Part shown: piece after piece, positions 8,173 to 16,881 of the stretch
Numbering within the stretch: the stretch's first letter is position 1
Layout of the letters: each line of letters opens with the position of its first letter
Assembly: GCA_020852275.1 (NCBI GenBank)
Contig: JADZBE010000039.1
Span: 1-64,000, forward strand
DNA: 64,000 nt
Source of the DNA: Phycisphaerales bacterium
GTDB lineage: Bacteria; Planctomycetota; Phycisphaerae; UBA1845
Direction of reading: 5' to 3'
Translations under genes and position numbers: made by a program
The notes under the pieces: model-generated
What the model saw: the letters and a program-made list of their open reading frames with translations, nothing else
What the model was told of the DNA's origin: nothing
Databases searched by the model: none

Positions 8173-8248
8173 TGGCTAGCAGCTAGCAGCCAGCAGCCAG
8201 CAGCTACCGGCTGCCGGCCGACCGTCAACAGCTTTCAAAAGGTGCGTC

Positions 8249-9403
8249 ATGTCGATGAATCCGGAAACGCAGACGAAGCGTAAGGAAGCCCTGGGTCGCG
8301 CGCTCCAGATGGTGGAGAAGGCCTACGGCAAGGGCGCGATCATGCAGTTGGACCAGATGAGCACGGATATCGAGGGCATCTCGACCGGCGCGCTCTCGCT
8401 GGACCTGGCGCTGGGTGGGCGCGGGCTGCCGCGCGGGCGGGTTATCGAGATCTTCGGCCCGGAGTCGTCGGGCAAGACGACGCTGGCGCTGCACGTTGCC
8501 GCGGAGGCGCAGCGAGTCGGGGGCATCGCCGCGGTGATCGACGCTGAGCACGCGATGGACCCGATCTGGGCGCGCAAGTGCGGCGTGGACCTGCAGAACC
8601 TGCTCATCAGTCAGCCGGAGTCCGGCGAGGAGGCGCTGGAAATCGCCGAAATGCTCGTCCGCAGCGGCTCGGTGGACATCGTCATCGTCGACTCCGTGGC
8701 TTCGTTGACGCCCAAGGCCGAGCTGGAAGGGCAGATGGGCGACTCGCACGTCGCCATCCAGGCGCGGCTCATGAGCCAGGCGCTGCGCAAGCTCACCAGC
8801 GCCATCAGCAAGAGCAAGTGCATCGTCATCTTCATCAACCAGATCCGCATGAAGATCGGGGTCATGTTTGGCAACCCTGAGACCACGCCCGGCGGCAAGG
8901 CCCTGAAGTTCTACAGCTCCGTCCGCATCGACATCCGCCGCATCTCTTCCATCAAGGAAGGCGAGGTCGTCACCGGCTCCCACGTCCGCGCCAAAGTAGT
9001 GAAGAACAAGGTGGCCGCCCCGTTCCGCGAGGCCGAGTTCGACATTCTCTTCGAGGGCGGCATCAGCACGGAGGGCGACCTGCTCGATCTTGCGGCGGCG
9101 GATTCGATCGTGGCCAAGACCGGCGCGTGGTTCAACTACGGCGACGTGCGGCTGGGGCAGGGGCGTGAGAACGCGCGCCAGTTCCTGCGCGACAATGCCA
9201 GGCTCAAGGATGAGATCCGCAAGAAGGTTCTGGCGAAGCGCGCCCCGCACCTGCTGGACGGCAAGCCCAAGCTCGTGGCGGAAGGGACCGCGCTCGCGGC
9301 GCCGTTGTCCGGAAGGGCGGAGAAAGCGGACGTGAAATCGGGCAAGCAGGAGAAGTCTGAAACCAAGCCCGATGCCAAGGCCGGCTTGCGAAAGCGGGCG
9401 TAG
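8249..9403 (+). CDS. recA: Recombinase RecA
   Basis: A protein of 384 residues. Walker A is GPESSGKTT (residues 70-78), Walker B is [20 protein letters not shown], and the DNA-binding loop 2 region lies around [22 protein letters not shown] Lys/Ala/Glu-rich C-terminal tail is typical. RecA forms filaments on single-stranded DNA, drives homologous recombination and triggers the SOS response. ATG 8249 has an AAAAGGTG ribosome site 4-5 bases upstream. The gene stands alone between repeats and convergent guaA. Confidence 0.98.
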   Translation: MSMNPETQTKRKEALGRALQMVEKAYGKGAIMQLDQMSTDIEGISTGALSLDLALGGRGLPRGRVIEIFGPESSGKTTLALHVAAEAQRVGGIAAVIDAEHAMDPIWARKCGVDLQNLLISQPESGEEALEIAEMLVRSGSVDIVIVDSVASLTPKAELEGQMGDSHVAIQARLMSQALRKLTSAISKSKCIVIFINQIRMKIGVMFGNPETTPGGKALKFYSSVRIDIRRISSIKEGEVVTGSHVRAKVVKNKVAAPFREAEFDILFEGGISTEGDLLDLAAADSIVAKTGAWFNYGDVRLGQGRENARQFLRDNARLKDEIRKKVLAKRAPHLLDGKPKLVAEGTALAAPLSGRAEKADVKSGKQEKSETKPDAKAGLRKRA

Positions 9404-9523
9404 CCGCCCGCGGCGAAAACCGCTGCGACGGACGTTTGCGGACGTCGCGTCGCACAAATGACGCTGACGAATGCGGGCCGCCCATGCCGGCGCTTCGTGC
9501 TCGGCAGGAAGGCAGGAACCTGC

Positions 9524-11074
9524 CTACTCCCACTCAATCGTCGAGGGCGGCTTGGTGGAGATGTCGTACACCACGCGGTTGATGCCGCGGACTTCGTTGA
9601 TGATGCGCGTGGAGATGCGCGCCAGAAGCTCGTGGTCCACGCGGACCCAATCGGCCGTCATGAAATCCGCCGTCTCCACGAAGCGCACCGCAGCCACGTT
9701 CTGGTCGGCGTAGGTCCGCTCGTCGCCCATGACGCCGACCGTCGAGATGGGCAGCAGCACGCCGAACGCCTGCGAAATCTTCGGGTACCAGCCGGCGGCG
9801 CGGACCTCTTCGAGGATGATGTCGTCCGCATGTCGCAGGATCGCCAGCCGCGCGCGCGTCAGCGCGCCGATGATCCGCACCGCCAGTCCGGGACCGGGGA
9901 AGGGATGGCGCCAGACGATCTCCTCCGGCAGGCCCATGTGTTCGCCGACGCGGCGGACCTCGTCCTTGAACAGGTCGCGCAGCGGCTCCAGCAGCTTGAA
10001 GCCCAGGTCGGCGGGCAGCCCGCCGACGTTGTGATGCAGCTTGATGCCCGCCGCATGACCGCCGACGCTCTTGCCGGACTCGATCACGTCCGGGTACAGC
10101 GTGCCTTGTGCGAGAAACTCGACGCCGGGGATCAGCTCGGCCTCGCGCTTGAACACCTCCACGAACTCATGCCCGATGATCAGCCGCTTCTGCTGCGGAT
10201 CGGTGACGCCTTCGAGCTTCTGCAGGAACCGGTCCGAGGCGTCGACCCGCCTCAGGTCCATGTGGAAGTGTTCGCGGAAGGTGCTTTCAACCAGCTCGGC
10301 TTCGCGGTTGCGCAGCAGCCCGTTGTCCACGAAGATGCACGTGAGGCGCTCACCGACGGCCTTGTGGATGAGCACGGCTGCGACGCTGCTGTCCACGCCG
10401 CCGGACAGCCCGCAGATGACGTGGGCCTTGGGACCGACGCGCCGGCGGATGGTCTCGATGATGTCCTGCGTGAAGTGCCCAACCTGCCAGTCGCCCTTGC
10501 AGCCGCAGACGTCGAAGAGGAAATTGCGGAAGAGCTGCGCCCCGCAGGGCGTGTGCGTCACCTCCGGGTGGAACTGCACGCCGTAGAAGGGGCGCGTCTT
10601 GTGCTTCACCGCGGCGAAGGGGCAGTTGTCCGTTCGCGCCAGCTCGACGAAGTCGTCGCTGAGGCGGTCCACGATGTCGCCGTGGCTCATCCAGACGATC
10701 GAGTTGGGCGGGATGTGCGCGACGAGCGGTTCCGGCGAATTCACCGTCAGGCGCGTGCGGCCGAACTCCCGCGCGGTGGCGGCGTTGACGCGGCCGCCGA
10801 GCATCTGGCAGCCGAGCTGCATCCCGTAGCAGATGCCCAGCGTGGGCAGGCCCAGGTCCAGCAGATTCTCCGTGAGCTTCGGCGCGCCGGGGGCATACAC
10901 GCTGGCCGGTCCGCCGGAGAGGATCAGCCCGACGGCGTGGTGCGCGCGCACCTCCGCGGCGGTGATCGTCGGCGGCACGATGATGCTGTGCACGTGCTGC
11001 TCGCGCACCCGCCGCGCGATGAGCTGCACATACTGCGCCCCGAAGTCCACGACCAGAATGCTCGGCGTCGTCAT
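9524..11074 (-). CDS. guaA: GMP synthase (glutamine-hydrolysing)
   Basis: A protein of 516 residues. The N-terminal class I glutamine amidotransferase domain has the nucleophile in [10 protein letters not shown] (Cys 82) and the His/Glu pair in [11 protein letters not shown]. The ATP-pyrophosphatase domain has the PP-loop [14 protein letters not shown]. The C-terminal dimerisation domain ends with the conserved KPPSTIEWE. It converts XMP to GMP using glutamine and ATP. ATG 11074 is chosen (GGGGAAG just upstream); an upstream in-frame start at 11137 would add Arg-rich unrelated sequence. guaB, the preceding enzyme, lies 2 kb upstream on the same strand but is separated by two unrelated genes. 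Confidence 0.97.
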   Translation of the reverse strand: MTTPSILVVDFGAQYVQLIARRVREQHVHSIIVPPTITAAEVRAHHAVGLILSGGPASVYAPGAPKLTENLLDLGLPTLGICYGMQLGCQMLGGRVNAATAREFGRTRLTVNSPEPLVAHIPPNSIVWMSHGDIVDRLSDDFVELARTDNCPFAAVKHKTRPFYGVQFHPEVTHTPCGAQLFRNFLFDVCGCKGDWQVGHFTQDIIETIRRRVGPKAHVICGLSGGVDSSVAAVLIHKAVGERLTCIFVDNGLLRNREAELVESTFREHFHMDLRRVDASDRFLQKLEGVTDPQQKRLIIGHEFVEVFKREAELIPGVEFLAQGTLYPDVIESGKSVGGHAAGIKLHHNVGGLPADLGFKLLEPLRDLFKDEVRRVGEHMGLPEEIVWRHPFPGPGLAVRIIGALTRARLAILRHADDIILEEVRAAGWYPKISQAFGVLLPISTVGVMGDERTYADQNVAAVRFVETADFMTADWVRVDHELLARISTRIINEVRGINRVVYDISTKPPSTIEWE

Positions 11075-11154
11075 CGCTTCCCCGTTTCGCTCCCTCGCTC
11101 GCCCTTGATGGTGACGTTGTCCGGCCGGAAGTCGCACTTGTATTCAGCCGGCCG

Positions 11155-11262
11155 CGTGGCACCGATTTCCAGCCTGTCCGCGTGGCACCGGTTTCCAGCC
11201 TGCCCGTGTGGCACCGGTTTTCAACCGGTGGATGTAGCACAGGTTTCCAAACCTGTGCCGCA
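11155..11262. repeat. Palindromic GTGGCACCGGTTTTCAACCG family, four units
   Basis: Four adjacent units between guaA and the zinc-ribbon gene: GTGGCACCGATTTCCAGCC, GTGGCACCGGTTTCCAGCC, GTGGCACCGGTTTTCAACCG and GCACAGGTTTCCAAACCTGT. The last two are palindromes with 7-8 base arms. The family recurs at 23174-23225 and 60251-60296, with the related core ACCGGCTTTCCAGCCGGT at 19479-19499 (one mismatch) and 28383-28403, and a reverse copy at 44997-45030. Confidence 0.85.
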
Positions 11263-11268
11263 ACACCC

Positions 11269-12210
11269 TCAAAACTGCCAGCCGAAGCTCTCCATCAACT
11301 GGTCGTAAACGACCAGCAGCCCGAAGTGCCACAGCAGCGTCATCCCCGCCAGCAGCGCCGGCGCGCCGATCGCCATGAAGCCCACCACCCGACCGCGGCA
11401 TTTCACCGGCGCCGTCATGCCCAGCCGCAACAGGAAGAACCAGCCCATCACCACCCCGACGCTCGCCGCCACGCCGGCCACGATCATCACCATCTGGCTG
11501 GGCACCGTCACGCTCCAGCCCCCGGTTTCGCTCGCCCGCGCCAGAGGGCGGATCAGCACGATCGCGCCACCCAGCGTCACCGGCAAAAGCCACGCCGTGG
11601 CGTAGTGAAGCGCCGCGCTCATGCGTCCCTCGCCGCGGTAGGCCTCGCTGTGCATTGCTTCGACAAACGTCCGCAACAGCACAACCGCCAGCCCCGAAAG
11701 CAGGAGGGCGACGACGAAGCTCAAGCCGGCCGCGACGCCCGCGATGCGCGCGTTCCACCACAGCACGTGGGGCAGCCGGTCCTGCTCCAGCGACCCGCCC
11801 GCAAACGGCGCGGACGCCACCGTCACCCACCCGTTGCCGCGCTCGCCCGAGGCCTGCGGGTCCGCCTCGTGCCAGCCGACCTCGGTCAGATGAAACGCGG
11901 TCAGCGCCAGCGACAGCCAGACCAGGTTGACGATGCAGTATCGCCGCGAGGCCGACGACGCGCGCATCAGCGCCAGATGGCGGACGCGCTCGCCGCCGAA
12001 CGCGATCCACTTCGTCATCGCCCAGCCGCCGCGCCCGCCCTCGGAGTACGCCTGCGCGTACGGCGTGGAGTCCATGCCCGTCGTCGGCGGACCCGTCAGG
12101 GGATAGGCGCACAGCGTGCAGTTCACCGGCGCGGGGGGGCTGAAGCGATGACCACAGGCCGGGCATCGCTGAACTTTCCTCTCTGATCGTTCCGCCTGGG
12201 CCAGCGTCAT
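11269..12210 (-). CDS. Membrane protein with N-terminal zinc ribbon, function unknown
   Basis: A protein of 313 residues. The N-terminus has a zinc-ribbon-like CPACGHRF...CTLCAYPL (about 16-40) expected in the cytoplasm. About five hydrophobic helices follow, including YCIVNLVWLSLALTAFHL and GLSFVVALLLSGLAVVLL, with helices near 190, 225 and 275 that resemble a Yip1/DUF-type membrane domain. A Gly/Pro loop follows helix 1. Planctomycetes have many such zinc-ribbon membrane proteins of unknown role. No Shine-Dalgarno sequence is obvious before ATG 12210. Confidence 0.75.
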   Translation of the reverse strand: MTLAQAERSERKVQRCPACGHRFSPPAPVNCTLCAYPLTGPPTTGMDSTPYAQAYSEGGRGGWAMTKWIAFGGERVRHLALMRASSASRRYCIVNLVWLSLALTAFHLTEVGWHEADPQASGERGNGWVTVASAPFAGGSLEQDRLPHVLWWNARIAGVAAGLSFVVALLLSGLAVVLLRTFVEAMHSEAYRGEGRMSAALHYATAWLLPVTLGGAIVLIRPLARASETGGWSVTVPSQMVMIVAGVAASVGVVMGWFFLLRLGMTAPVKCRGRVVGFMAIGAPALLAGMTLLWHFGLLVVYDQLMESFGWQF

Positions 12211-12314
12211 GCGTGAATCATCACAATCGCAGCGGCCGCATTAATGCTACGGCGGCTGAAGAACCGCGTAACGCCGCAGCCGCATTCCTCCATGCCACCG
12301 GGTCTTGTTGGGCG

Positions 12315-12396
12315 GGTGGCACGGTCAATGGTACTCCGCTCACCGTGGTCTTGCCCCGCTCTTCCCGGCCTGGCGAGTACGTCGGACCGCGCCACC
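12315..12396. repeat. 82-bp palindromic element, copy 1
   Basis: The element is bounded by GGTGGCACGGTC and its near-complement GACCGCGCCACC, with imperfect pairing continuing inward over about 33 bases per arm. A second copy of exactly the same length is at 40518-40599, with about ten differences. No reading frame is inside and no target-site duplication is obvious. It lies in the 211-base gap between the zinc-ribbon gene and the lipoprotein gene. Confidence 0.85.
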
Positions 12397-12421
12397 CAGG
12401 TTCCCTTCAACGAGCTTCCAG

Positions 12422-13003
12422 CTAGCCCGCGCTCGCCGCGCCGGCCGGCTCGCCGCTCGAACGTCCACAGCTTCCCGCACATCCGCCCGCGCCGCAGCCG
12501 CCCGATGCGCAGCTCTCGGAGCCACTGCCCGTGCTCTTCGCACAACACGGCGCGGAGATTGACGGACCCGCAACCGCGCCGTCGGTGCAGGCCGTGGACC
12601 AGATCGGATGCACCGTCACGCTGACCGGCAGAAAGATCGTGTTCGCCAGCCAGCGCCCGCCGCAGTACACCGTGGCGAAGTGATCCTCCAAGGTCCACGC
12701 GAACTTGCCGTCCAAGCTGCCTTTCGACTCGAACGGATCCTCGAAGTAGAGAGGACCGTGGCACACGCGCGTGTCGGCCGCCGGCGAGGTCATTGCTTCA
12801 TGCCCGCGGCTGCGCGACTCGGCCTTGCCGGTCATCGCCTTCAGCTTCGCGGAGGACGCCGTTTCCACCGGCTGGTGCGGCGACTGCGTGTCCACGTACA
12901 TGTTCTCGTACACATTCTGGCAGCCGGCGAAGAACACGCAGGTACCCGCCAGCGCCGCTGTCGCGCGGATCGAAGATGCAACACGAGCCGAACGCATGAT
13001 CAT
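12422..13003 (-). CDS. Putative lipoprotein, Ser/Gly/Cys-rich C-terminus
   Basis: A protein of 193 residues. It opens with a basic n-region and a hydrophobic stretch ending LAGTCVFFAGC, a plausible lipobox with Cys at about residue 28, followed by NVYENMYVDTQSP. The middle (VCHGPLYFEDPFESKGSLDGKFAWTLEDHFATVYCGGRWLANTIFLP) looks folded. The last 45 residues are Cys/Gly/Ser-rich low complexity. ATG 13003 is chosen because GGAGG lies 5 bases upstream. It sits 79 bases downstream of guaB on the same strand. The function is not recognised; it may be a planctomycete-specific envelope lipoprotein. Confidence 0.72.
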   Translation of the reverse strand: MIMRSARVASSIRATAALAGTCVFFAGCQNVYENMYVDTQSPHQPVETASSAKLKAMTGKAESRSRGHEAMTSPAADTRVCHGPLYFEDPFESKGSLDGKFAWTLEDHFATVYCGGRWLANTIFLPVSVTVHPIWSTACTDGAVAGPSISAPCCAKSTGSGSESCASGGCGAGGCAGSCGRSSGEPAGAASAG

Positions 13004-13081
13004 CGAAACCTCCAAAGTCCGTTCATCGCCGAGGCCGGCATGGCCCGCCCTGCGAGGGATCCGTTGATGGGGTCGTCTTCC

Positions 13082-14602
13082 CTACTCGCTGGGAACCTCC
13101 GCCGCGTAGTTCGGCGACTCCTTGGTGATGGACACGTCGTGCGGGTGCGACTCGGCCACGCCCGCGGCCGTAACTTTCGTGAAGCTCGCCCGCGTTCGCA
13201 AGTCGTCAATCGTCCCCGTTCCGCAGTAACCCATGCCGCTGCGCAGCCCGCCGACAAGTTGATACACAAAGTCCGCCAGCGGACCGCGATACGGCACGCG
13301 ACCCTCGATCCCCTCCGGCACCAGCTTGCCCCCGCGCATGCGCCCCGCCTGCTGATACCGGTCGGCCGAGCCTTTCACCATCGCGCCCAGCGACCCCATG
13401 CCACGGTATTCCTTGAACCGCCGCCCCTTCCACGTCACCAGCTCGCCCGGCGACTCGTCCAGACCGGCGAAGAGCGAGCCGATCATCACGCTGTGCGCCC
13501 CGGCCGCGATCGCCTTGGTCACGTCGCCGGACCAGCGGACGCCGCCGTCGGCAATCATCGGCACACCCGCCGGCGACGCCACGGACGCCACGTCCATCAC
13601 CGCCGTAAGCTGCGGCACGCCCACGCCGGAAACGATGCGCGTCGTGCAGATGCTGCCGGGACCGATGCCCACCTTCAGCGCGTCCGCGCCGGCGTCGACC
13701 AGATCCTTCGCCGCCTGCGCGGTCGCAATGTTCCCCGCGATCACGTCGATGTCATACCGCCCCTTGATCCGCCGCACCGTTTCCATCACGTTGTCCGAAT
13801 GCCCGTGCGCCGTGTCCACCACGACCACGTCCACGTCGCTTTCGATCAGCGCCGCCACGCGATCGTCGTCGTGCACGCCCACGGCCGCCCCGACCCGCAG
13901 CCGCCCGCGGGAGTCCTTGCAGCTTCCGGTGAACAGCCGGCTGCGCTCGATGTCGCGCATGGTGATCAGACCCGCGAGGCGATTTTGTCCGTCCACCAGG
14001 AGCAGCTTCTCGACCTTCGCGCGATTGAGGATCTGCGCGGCCTCTTCGAGGCTCGTGCCCGGCGGACCGGTGACGAGGTTGCGCGAGGTCATCACGTCGT
14101 GGACTTTCAGATCCTCCGATTCGAGGAACTTCATGTCCCGCTTGGTGATGATGCCGACGAGCTTGCGGTCGTCGGTGACGACGGGGATGCCCGAGACGTT
14201 CTGCAGACGCATGATCTCGCGCACGCGGCGGATCGGCTCGTCGGGGCGGATCGTGACCGGATCGGCGATGATGCCGCTCTCGGAGCGCTTGACCTTATGC
14301 ACCTCGCGGCACTGCGCCTCGATCGGCAGGTTCTTGTGGATGATGCCGATCCCGCCCTCCTGCGCCAGGGCGATCGCCAGGCGCGACTCGGTGACCGTGT
14401 CCATCGCCGCGGAGAGCAGCGGGATGTTCAGCGCGATGCGCCGCGTCAGCAGCGTGCGCACGTCGGCCTCGTCGGGCACGATGGCGCTGCGCCCGGGCAG
14501 GAGGAGCACGTCGTCGAAGGTGAGCGACTCCCGAATCGCGGAGAGTGCGGAACGAACCGGCAGCGGGCTTCGCTGCACCGCAGGATGAGCCAAGTCCAAC
14601 AT
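13082..14602 (-). CDS. guaB: IMP dehydrogenase
   Basis: A protein of 506 residues. The barrel starts at LTFDDVLLLPGRSAI. Two CBS domains occupy about residues 115-225 (DPVTIRPDEPIRRVREIM, VHDVMTSRNLVTGPPGTSL). The catalytic loop is VGIGPGSICTTRIVSG with the nucleophile Cys at about 319, followed by MIADGGVRWSGDVTKAIAAGA and the flap YRGMGSLGAM. It oxidises IMP to XMP with NAD+, the rate-limiting step to GMP. The start is taken at ATG 14602; no ribosome site is clear and a start about 20 codons further in is possible. Confidence 0.97.
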   Translation of the reverse strand: MLDLAHPAVQRSPLPVRSALSAIRESLTFDDVLLLPGRSAIVPDEADVRTLLTRRIALNIPLLSAAMDTVTESRLAIALAQEGGIGIIHKNLPIEAQCREVHKVKRSESGIIADPVTIRPDEPIRRVREIMRLQNVSGIPVVTDDRKLVGIITKRDMKFLESEDLKVHDVMTSRNLVTGPPGTSLEEAAQILNRAKVEKLLLVDGQNRLAGLITMRDIERSRLFTGSCKDSRGRLRVGAAVGVHDDDRVAALIESDVDVVVVDTAHGHSDNVMETVRRIKGRYDIDVIAGNIATAQAAKDLVDAGADALKVGIGPGSICTTRIVSGVGVPQLTAVMDVASVASPAGVPMIADGGVRWSGDVTKAIAAGAHSVMIGSLFAGLDESPGELVTWKGRRFKEYRGMGSLGAMVKGSADRYQQAGRMRGGKLVPEGIEGRVPYRGPLADFVYQLVGGLRSGMGYCGTGTIDDLRTRASFTKVTAAGVAESHPHDVSITKESPNYAAEVPSE

Positions 14603-15188
14603 GGGGAAGGCTTAGTTTCGCCGGGGCATCCTGTCAAGTCCCCCGGCGCATGTGCAGGGTCCACTGCGTCTGGCCGTAGATTCTGGCCGGGTGGCATGCT
14701 CTCGCTGTACTCAGCGTGAGCATGTTTCCAAGCGCGCAAGCATGTGACGAAGGGAGGCTGCCATCCTGAGCCTGGCCGCAGGGTCCTTTAACTCTCGGTC
14801 GCTGTATTGACGTACCTTGCTTGCCGGTCGAACGCGAAGGGACGAGTTGATCGCCGAAGTCGGAAAAGGGGTGATTGAAAGGCCTTGGCGCATGCGCAAG
14901 GTCCACTCGATCCGCCCCCTGCCCCCGCGAGGGCACCGTCCGCCCCTTTCTTCGGCGGCCGGCCTCCGAACGGGGGTGTCGTGGTTTGCAGGATTCGCTC
15001 CGGCATCCGGTCGGCTATGCCGCCGGCCCCAGCGGTAACGAGGCGCCCGCCCATCCGCAGCCGCTTACGCCGCCGGTCCGAAGGTGGCCAGGGGGAACTT
15101 CCTGGGTACGGCAAGTTCCCGCCAATGCAGGCCGGAATCGGCGATCCGTTTCGCCGAACCCGCGCCCGCTGCGGAGGGTGAAAAACAA
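14603..15188. other. Repeat-bearing spacer upstream of guaB
   Basis: No convincing gene. It contains a reverse copy of the CATGCTCACG palindrome (14689-14724). It also holds two copies of a roughly 20-base direct repeat, GCGCATGTGCAGGGTCCACT near 14646 and GCGCATGCGCAAGGTCCACT near 14888. The guaB promoter must lie here but no good -35/-10 pair was recognised. Confidence 0.5.
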
Positions 15189-15189
15189 A

Positions 15190-15223
15190 GGCAGGGAACG
15201 AACGATGCCGTTCGTTCCCTGCC
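15190..15223 (-). terminator. Strong intrinsic terminator (minus strand)
   Basis: A perfect 15-base-pair stem, GGCAGGGAACGAACG with CGTTCGTTCCCTGCC, with a 4-base loop. Read on the minus strand it is followed by TTTGTTTTTC. It would end transcripts coming from the right (15.2-15.75 kb). It is the most stable hairpin I found in the window. Confidence 0.88.
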
Positions 15224-15228
15224 AGTTT

Positions 15229-15375
15229 TCCCTATCAGGGTCGAACCGCGAGCATCTTACGTCGCCTCGCGCGTGTCCCCGCGGCGACCGGCTCGCCGTG
15301 CGGTTCAGCTTTAGTCACCGTGCGCTGACCCTCGAAGTACAGGTTTTTCACGCCCTCCTCGGCCAGAGCGTGTGA
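15229..15375 (-). ncRNA. Candidate structured RNA (or 38-codon gene) just upstream of the terminator
   Basis: On the minus strand a 6-base closing helix (15327-15332 with 15237-15242) encloses three hairpins in order: CGGT/ACCG (15317-15320 with 15301-15304), CGGCGA/TCGCCG (15293-15298 with 15282-15287) and CGCGAG/CTCGCG (15266-15271 with 15247-15252). This is a cloverleaf-like four-way junction directly before the terminator. It matches no RNA class I know; RNase P, tmRNA, SRP RNA and tRNA were considered and not supported. Alternatively it encodes a basic 38-residue peptide from GTG 15351 to TGA 15235 (VKNLYFEGQ...ARRRKMLAVRP), with GAGGAGG only 2 bases before the start. It may also simply be the 3' leader-out of the upstream gene. 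Confidence 0.35.
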
Positions 15376-15393
15376 TCAGCCCCTGGAGTCAGT

Positions 15394-15744
15394 CTACGGA
15401 CATATGTTGCCTGATGCTTGTGACCCGGTAGCTGCCAAGGTCACATTCGGTTCCCCATCGAGCACACAGTTTTGATCAACACATTTGCGCCTTATGGTGG
15501 TCTTATTGCAGTCCTTCGCTGTGCAAGCTGACAGGCCCGCAGATGCACCGACGCAGTTCCAAAGATTGTCGTAAATATCCTGGTGAAACACGCAGGGTAC
15601 CGTAGGAGAACAAGCCCCGCTCGAGTAGATGATGTCAGTCCCGCATTTCTGACCGATATTGGTGATATAACAATCCGGCGGAAAGGCATCGCCGGAACCC
15701 GACGACAACCACAGAGAGACGATCAAGAAGAACGCTGCATTCAT
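15394..15744 (-). CDS. Small secreted Cys-rich protein
   Basis: A protein of 116 residues with a clear signal peptide (MNAAFFLIVSLWLSSGSGDA). The mature part has ten Cys (DCY, KCG, ACS, PCV, NCV, ACT, DCN, KCV, NCV, ICP), enough for five disulfides, and ends soon after the last one. ATG 15744 has TTGGAGC about 9 bases upstream. Base composition is visibly lower in G+C than in the flanking genes. The family is not recognised. The strong terminator at 15190 probably ends its transcript, and the lipoprotein gene 182 bases upstream is on the same strand. Confidence 0.72.
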   Translation of the reverse strand: MNAAFFLIVSLWLSSGSGDAFPPDCYITNIGQKCGTDIIYSSGACSPTVPCVFHQDIYDNLWNCVGASAGLSACTAKDCNKTTIRRKCVDQNCVLDGEPNVTLAATGSQASGNICP

Positions 15745-15926
15745 TGAACAGCTCCAAGAAAGTGATTCAAGAAACGGGTTACCACCGCCCCCGTCCATCC
15801 ACGGAAAACCTGCTCTCCGCCTTTTGGATGAAGCACGATTCCCAGGAGCGGGTCAGCGGGGCTTCAGGTGCTCTGGACCTCAACATTGAGACGGCCAACA
15901 GGTTGAAAAGTCGTAGCGAAAATAGC

Positions 15927-16820
15927 TTACGATCGGGGTGAATTGTTGACTTGTATTTCGCGCCGCCAGGGGGTCAGCGTCTCCTTCCCGTCCTTTTCGA
16001 TGATCGTGGCCCCCCAGAGATCGGGCCATTTTTCGGGGGTTCTTGAAGGGGCTGCAAAGTGCTCTTCGAAGTCGGAATCCTGGGCGGCCGACATCTCTGT
16101 AATCTCGAAATGCAATTTTACGACGCGACCTTCGTCCGTGATGTTTGTACGCGTGTATTCGTGAGGCATTGGACCCATCCCGGCAATGTCGCGAAAGTCG
16201 GTGGCCTCGAGCTTACCTCCGTTTGCGTACCGCAATTCGATGGAGGCCATCGCGTTGCCAGTCAGCCTCGTCTTGACTTCCGTGAGGCGTTTCGCGTTGT
16301 CTGGGTCACTGGGGGCGGAAGATGGGGCTTCGGCAGATTGAAACGCAAGGATTTCCTGTGAGACCTGCAATGCGGACAACAGCCCACACCAGCTCGATGT
16401 CTGGTCCACTTGAGCGCGAAGCTGATTGGCCCACCCATCGTTCGTCGACGGCACCGGAAGCCGGCTTTCAATGCTGTGCTCAGTCTTGTAAAAAACCATC
16501 CAAGCCGAGCCTGGCAGCACAGCGCAGATGACCGGGGGTTTGTCCGTTCCGAATCGAATATCGAGCCGTCGGGTTCCGTCCGGCCCCACATACGCCACGC
16601 CGGAGTAGGTCGTCGGAGGACCGCCAGCGCCCTCGTCAATCATCTCGAAATCAAAAGCGACGCTTCCCATGAAGGGCCTCTCAGCTCGTTCCTTGGCGTA
16701 AGCTGCGGCTTGAGAATCGAGTCGCTTGTCAATGGCAGACGCCTTACAGGCCGTCGGCCCAAACAGCAGACTCAACAGGATCGCAAACCGAACAGGTCTT
16801 GCAAGCACTTTCGGCATCAT
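15927..16820 (-). CDS. Putative lipoprotein/secreted protein, weakly LolA-like
   Basis: A protein of 297 residues with a hydrophobic N-terminus (VRFAILLSLLFGPTAC) and a Cys at about residue 25 that could be a lipidation site, although the lipobox (PTAC) is not ideal. A following block (GVAYVGPDGTRRLDIRFGTDKPPVICAVLPGSAWMVFY) has the alternating pattern of LolA/LolB-like half-barrels that bind lipid chains; this is an inference from pattern only. ATG 16820 has AGGATCC upstream. A TTG/GTG-started version extending to 16886 would read through the pentamer repeat and is not preferred. Confidence 0.65.
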   Translation of the reverse strand: MMPKVLARPVRFAILLSLLFGPTACKASAIDKRLDSQAAAYAKERAERPFMGSVAFDFEMIDEGAGGPPTTYSGVAYVGPDGTRRLDIRFGTDKPPVICAVLPGSAWMVFYKTEHSIESRLPVPSTNDGWANQLRAQVDQTSSWCGLLSALQVSQEILAFQSAEAPSSAPSDPDNAKRLTEVKTRLTGNAMASIELRYANGGKLEATDFRDIAGMGPMPHEYTRTNITDEGRVVKLHFEITEMSAAQDSDFEEHFAAPSRTPEKWPDLWGATIIEKDGKETLTPWRREIQVNNSPRS

Positions 16821-16841
16821 GGCAGGATCCTCCCAATAGAT

Positions 16842-16881
16842 AAGGGAAGGGAAGGGAAGGGAAGGGAAGGGAAGGGAAGGG
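16842..16881. repeat. Pentanucleotide repeat AAGGG x8
   Basis: Eight perfect AAGGG units (CCCTT on the minus strand) lie 22-61 bases upstream of the lipoprotein start at 16820, where a promoter or leader is expected. Perfect short repeats in that position change length by slippage and in other bacteria cause phase-variable expression. Confidence 0.95.

Noticed and set aside
8050..8248. LexA/SOS box for recA
   Set aside because: No clear CTGT-N8-ACAG or GAAC-N4-GTTC type site could be read.
9458..11308. 616-codon open frame opposite guaA
   Set aside because: Antisense shadow of a high-GC gene; the translation is Arg/Ala/Val-rich with no family pattern, while guaA on the other strand is fully conserved.
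15235..15250. GGTTCGACC on the minus strand as a tRNA T-loop
   Set aside because: The flanking bases do not form a T-stem, no acceptor stem or CCA end fits, and no anticodon arm is in place.
15328..15351. NLYFEGQ in the small frame resembles a TEV protease site
   Set aside because: It differs at the key positions (ENLYFQG) and is a chance similarity in a possible RNA gene.
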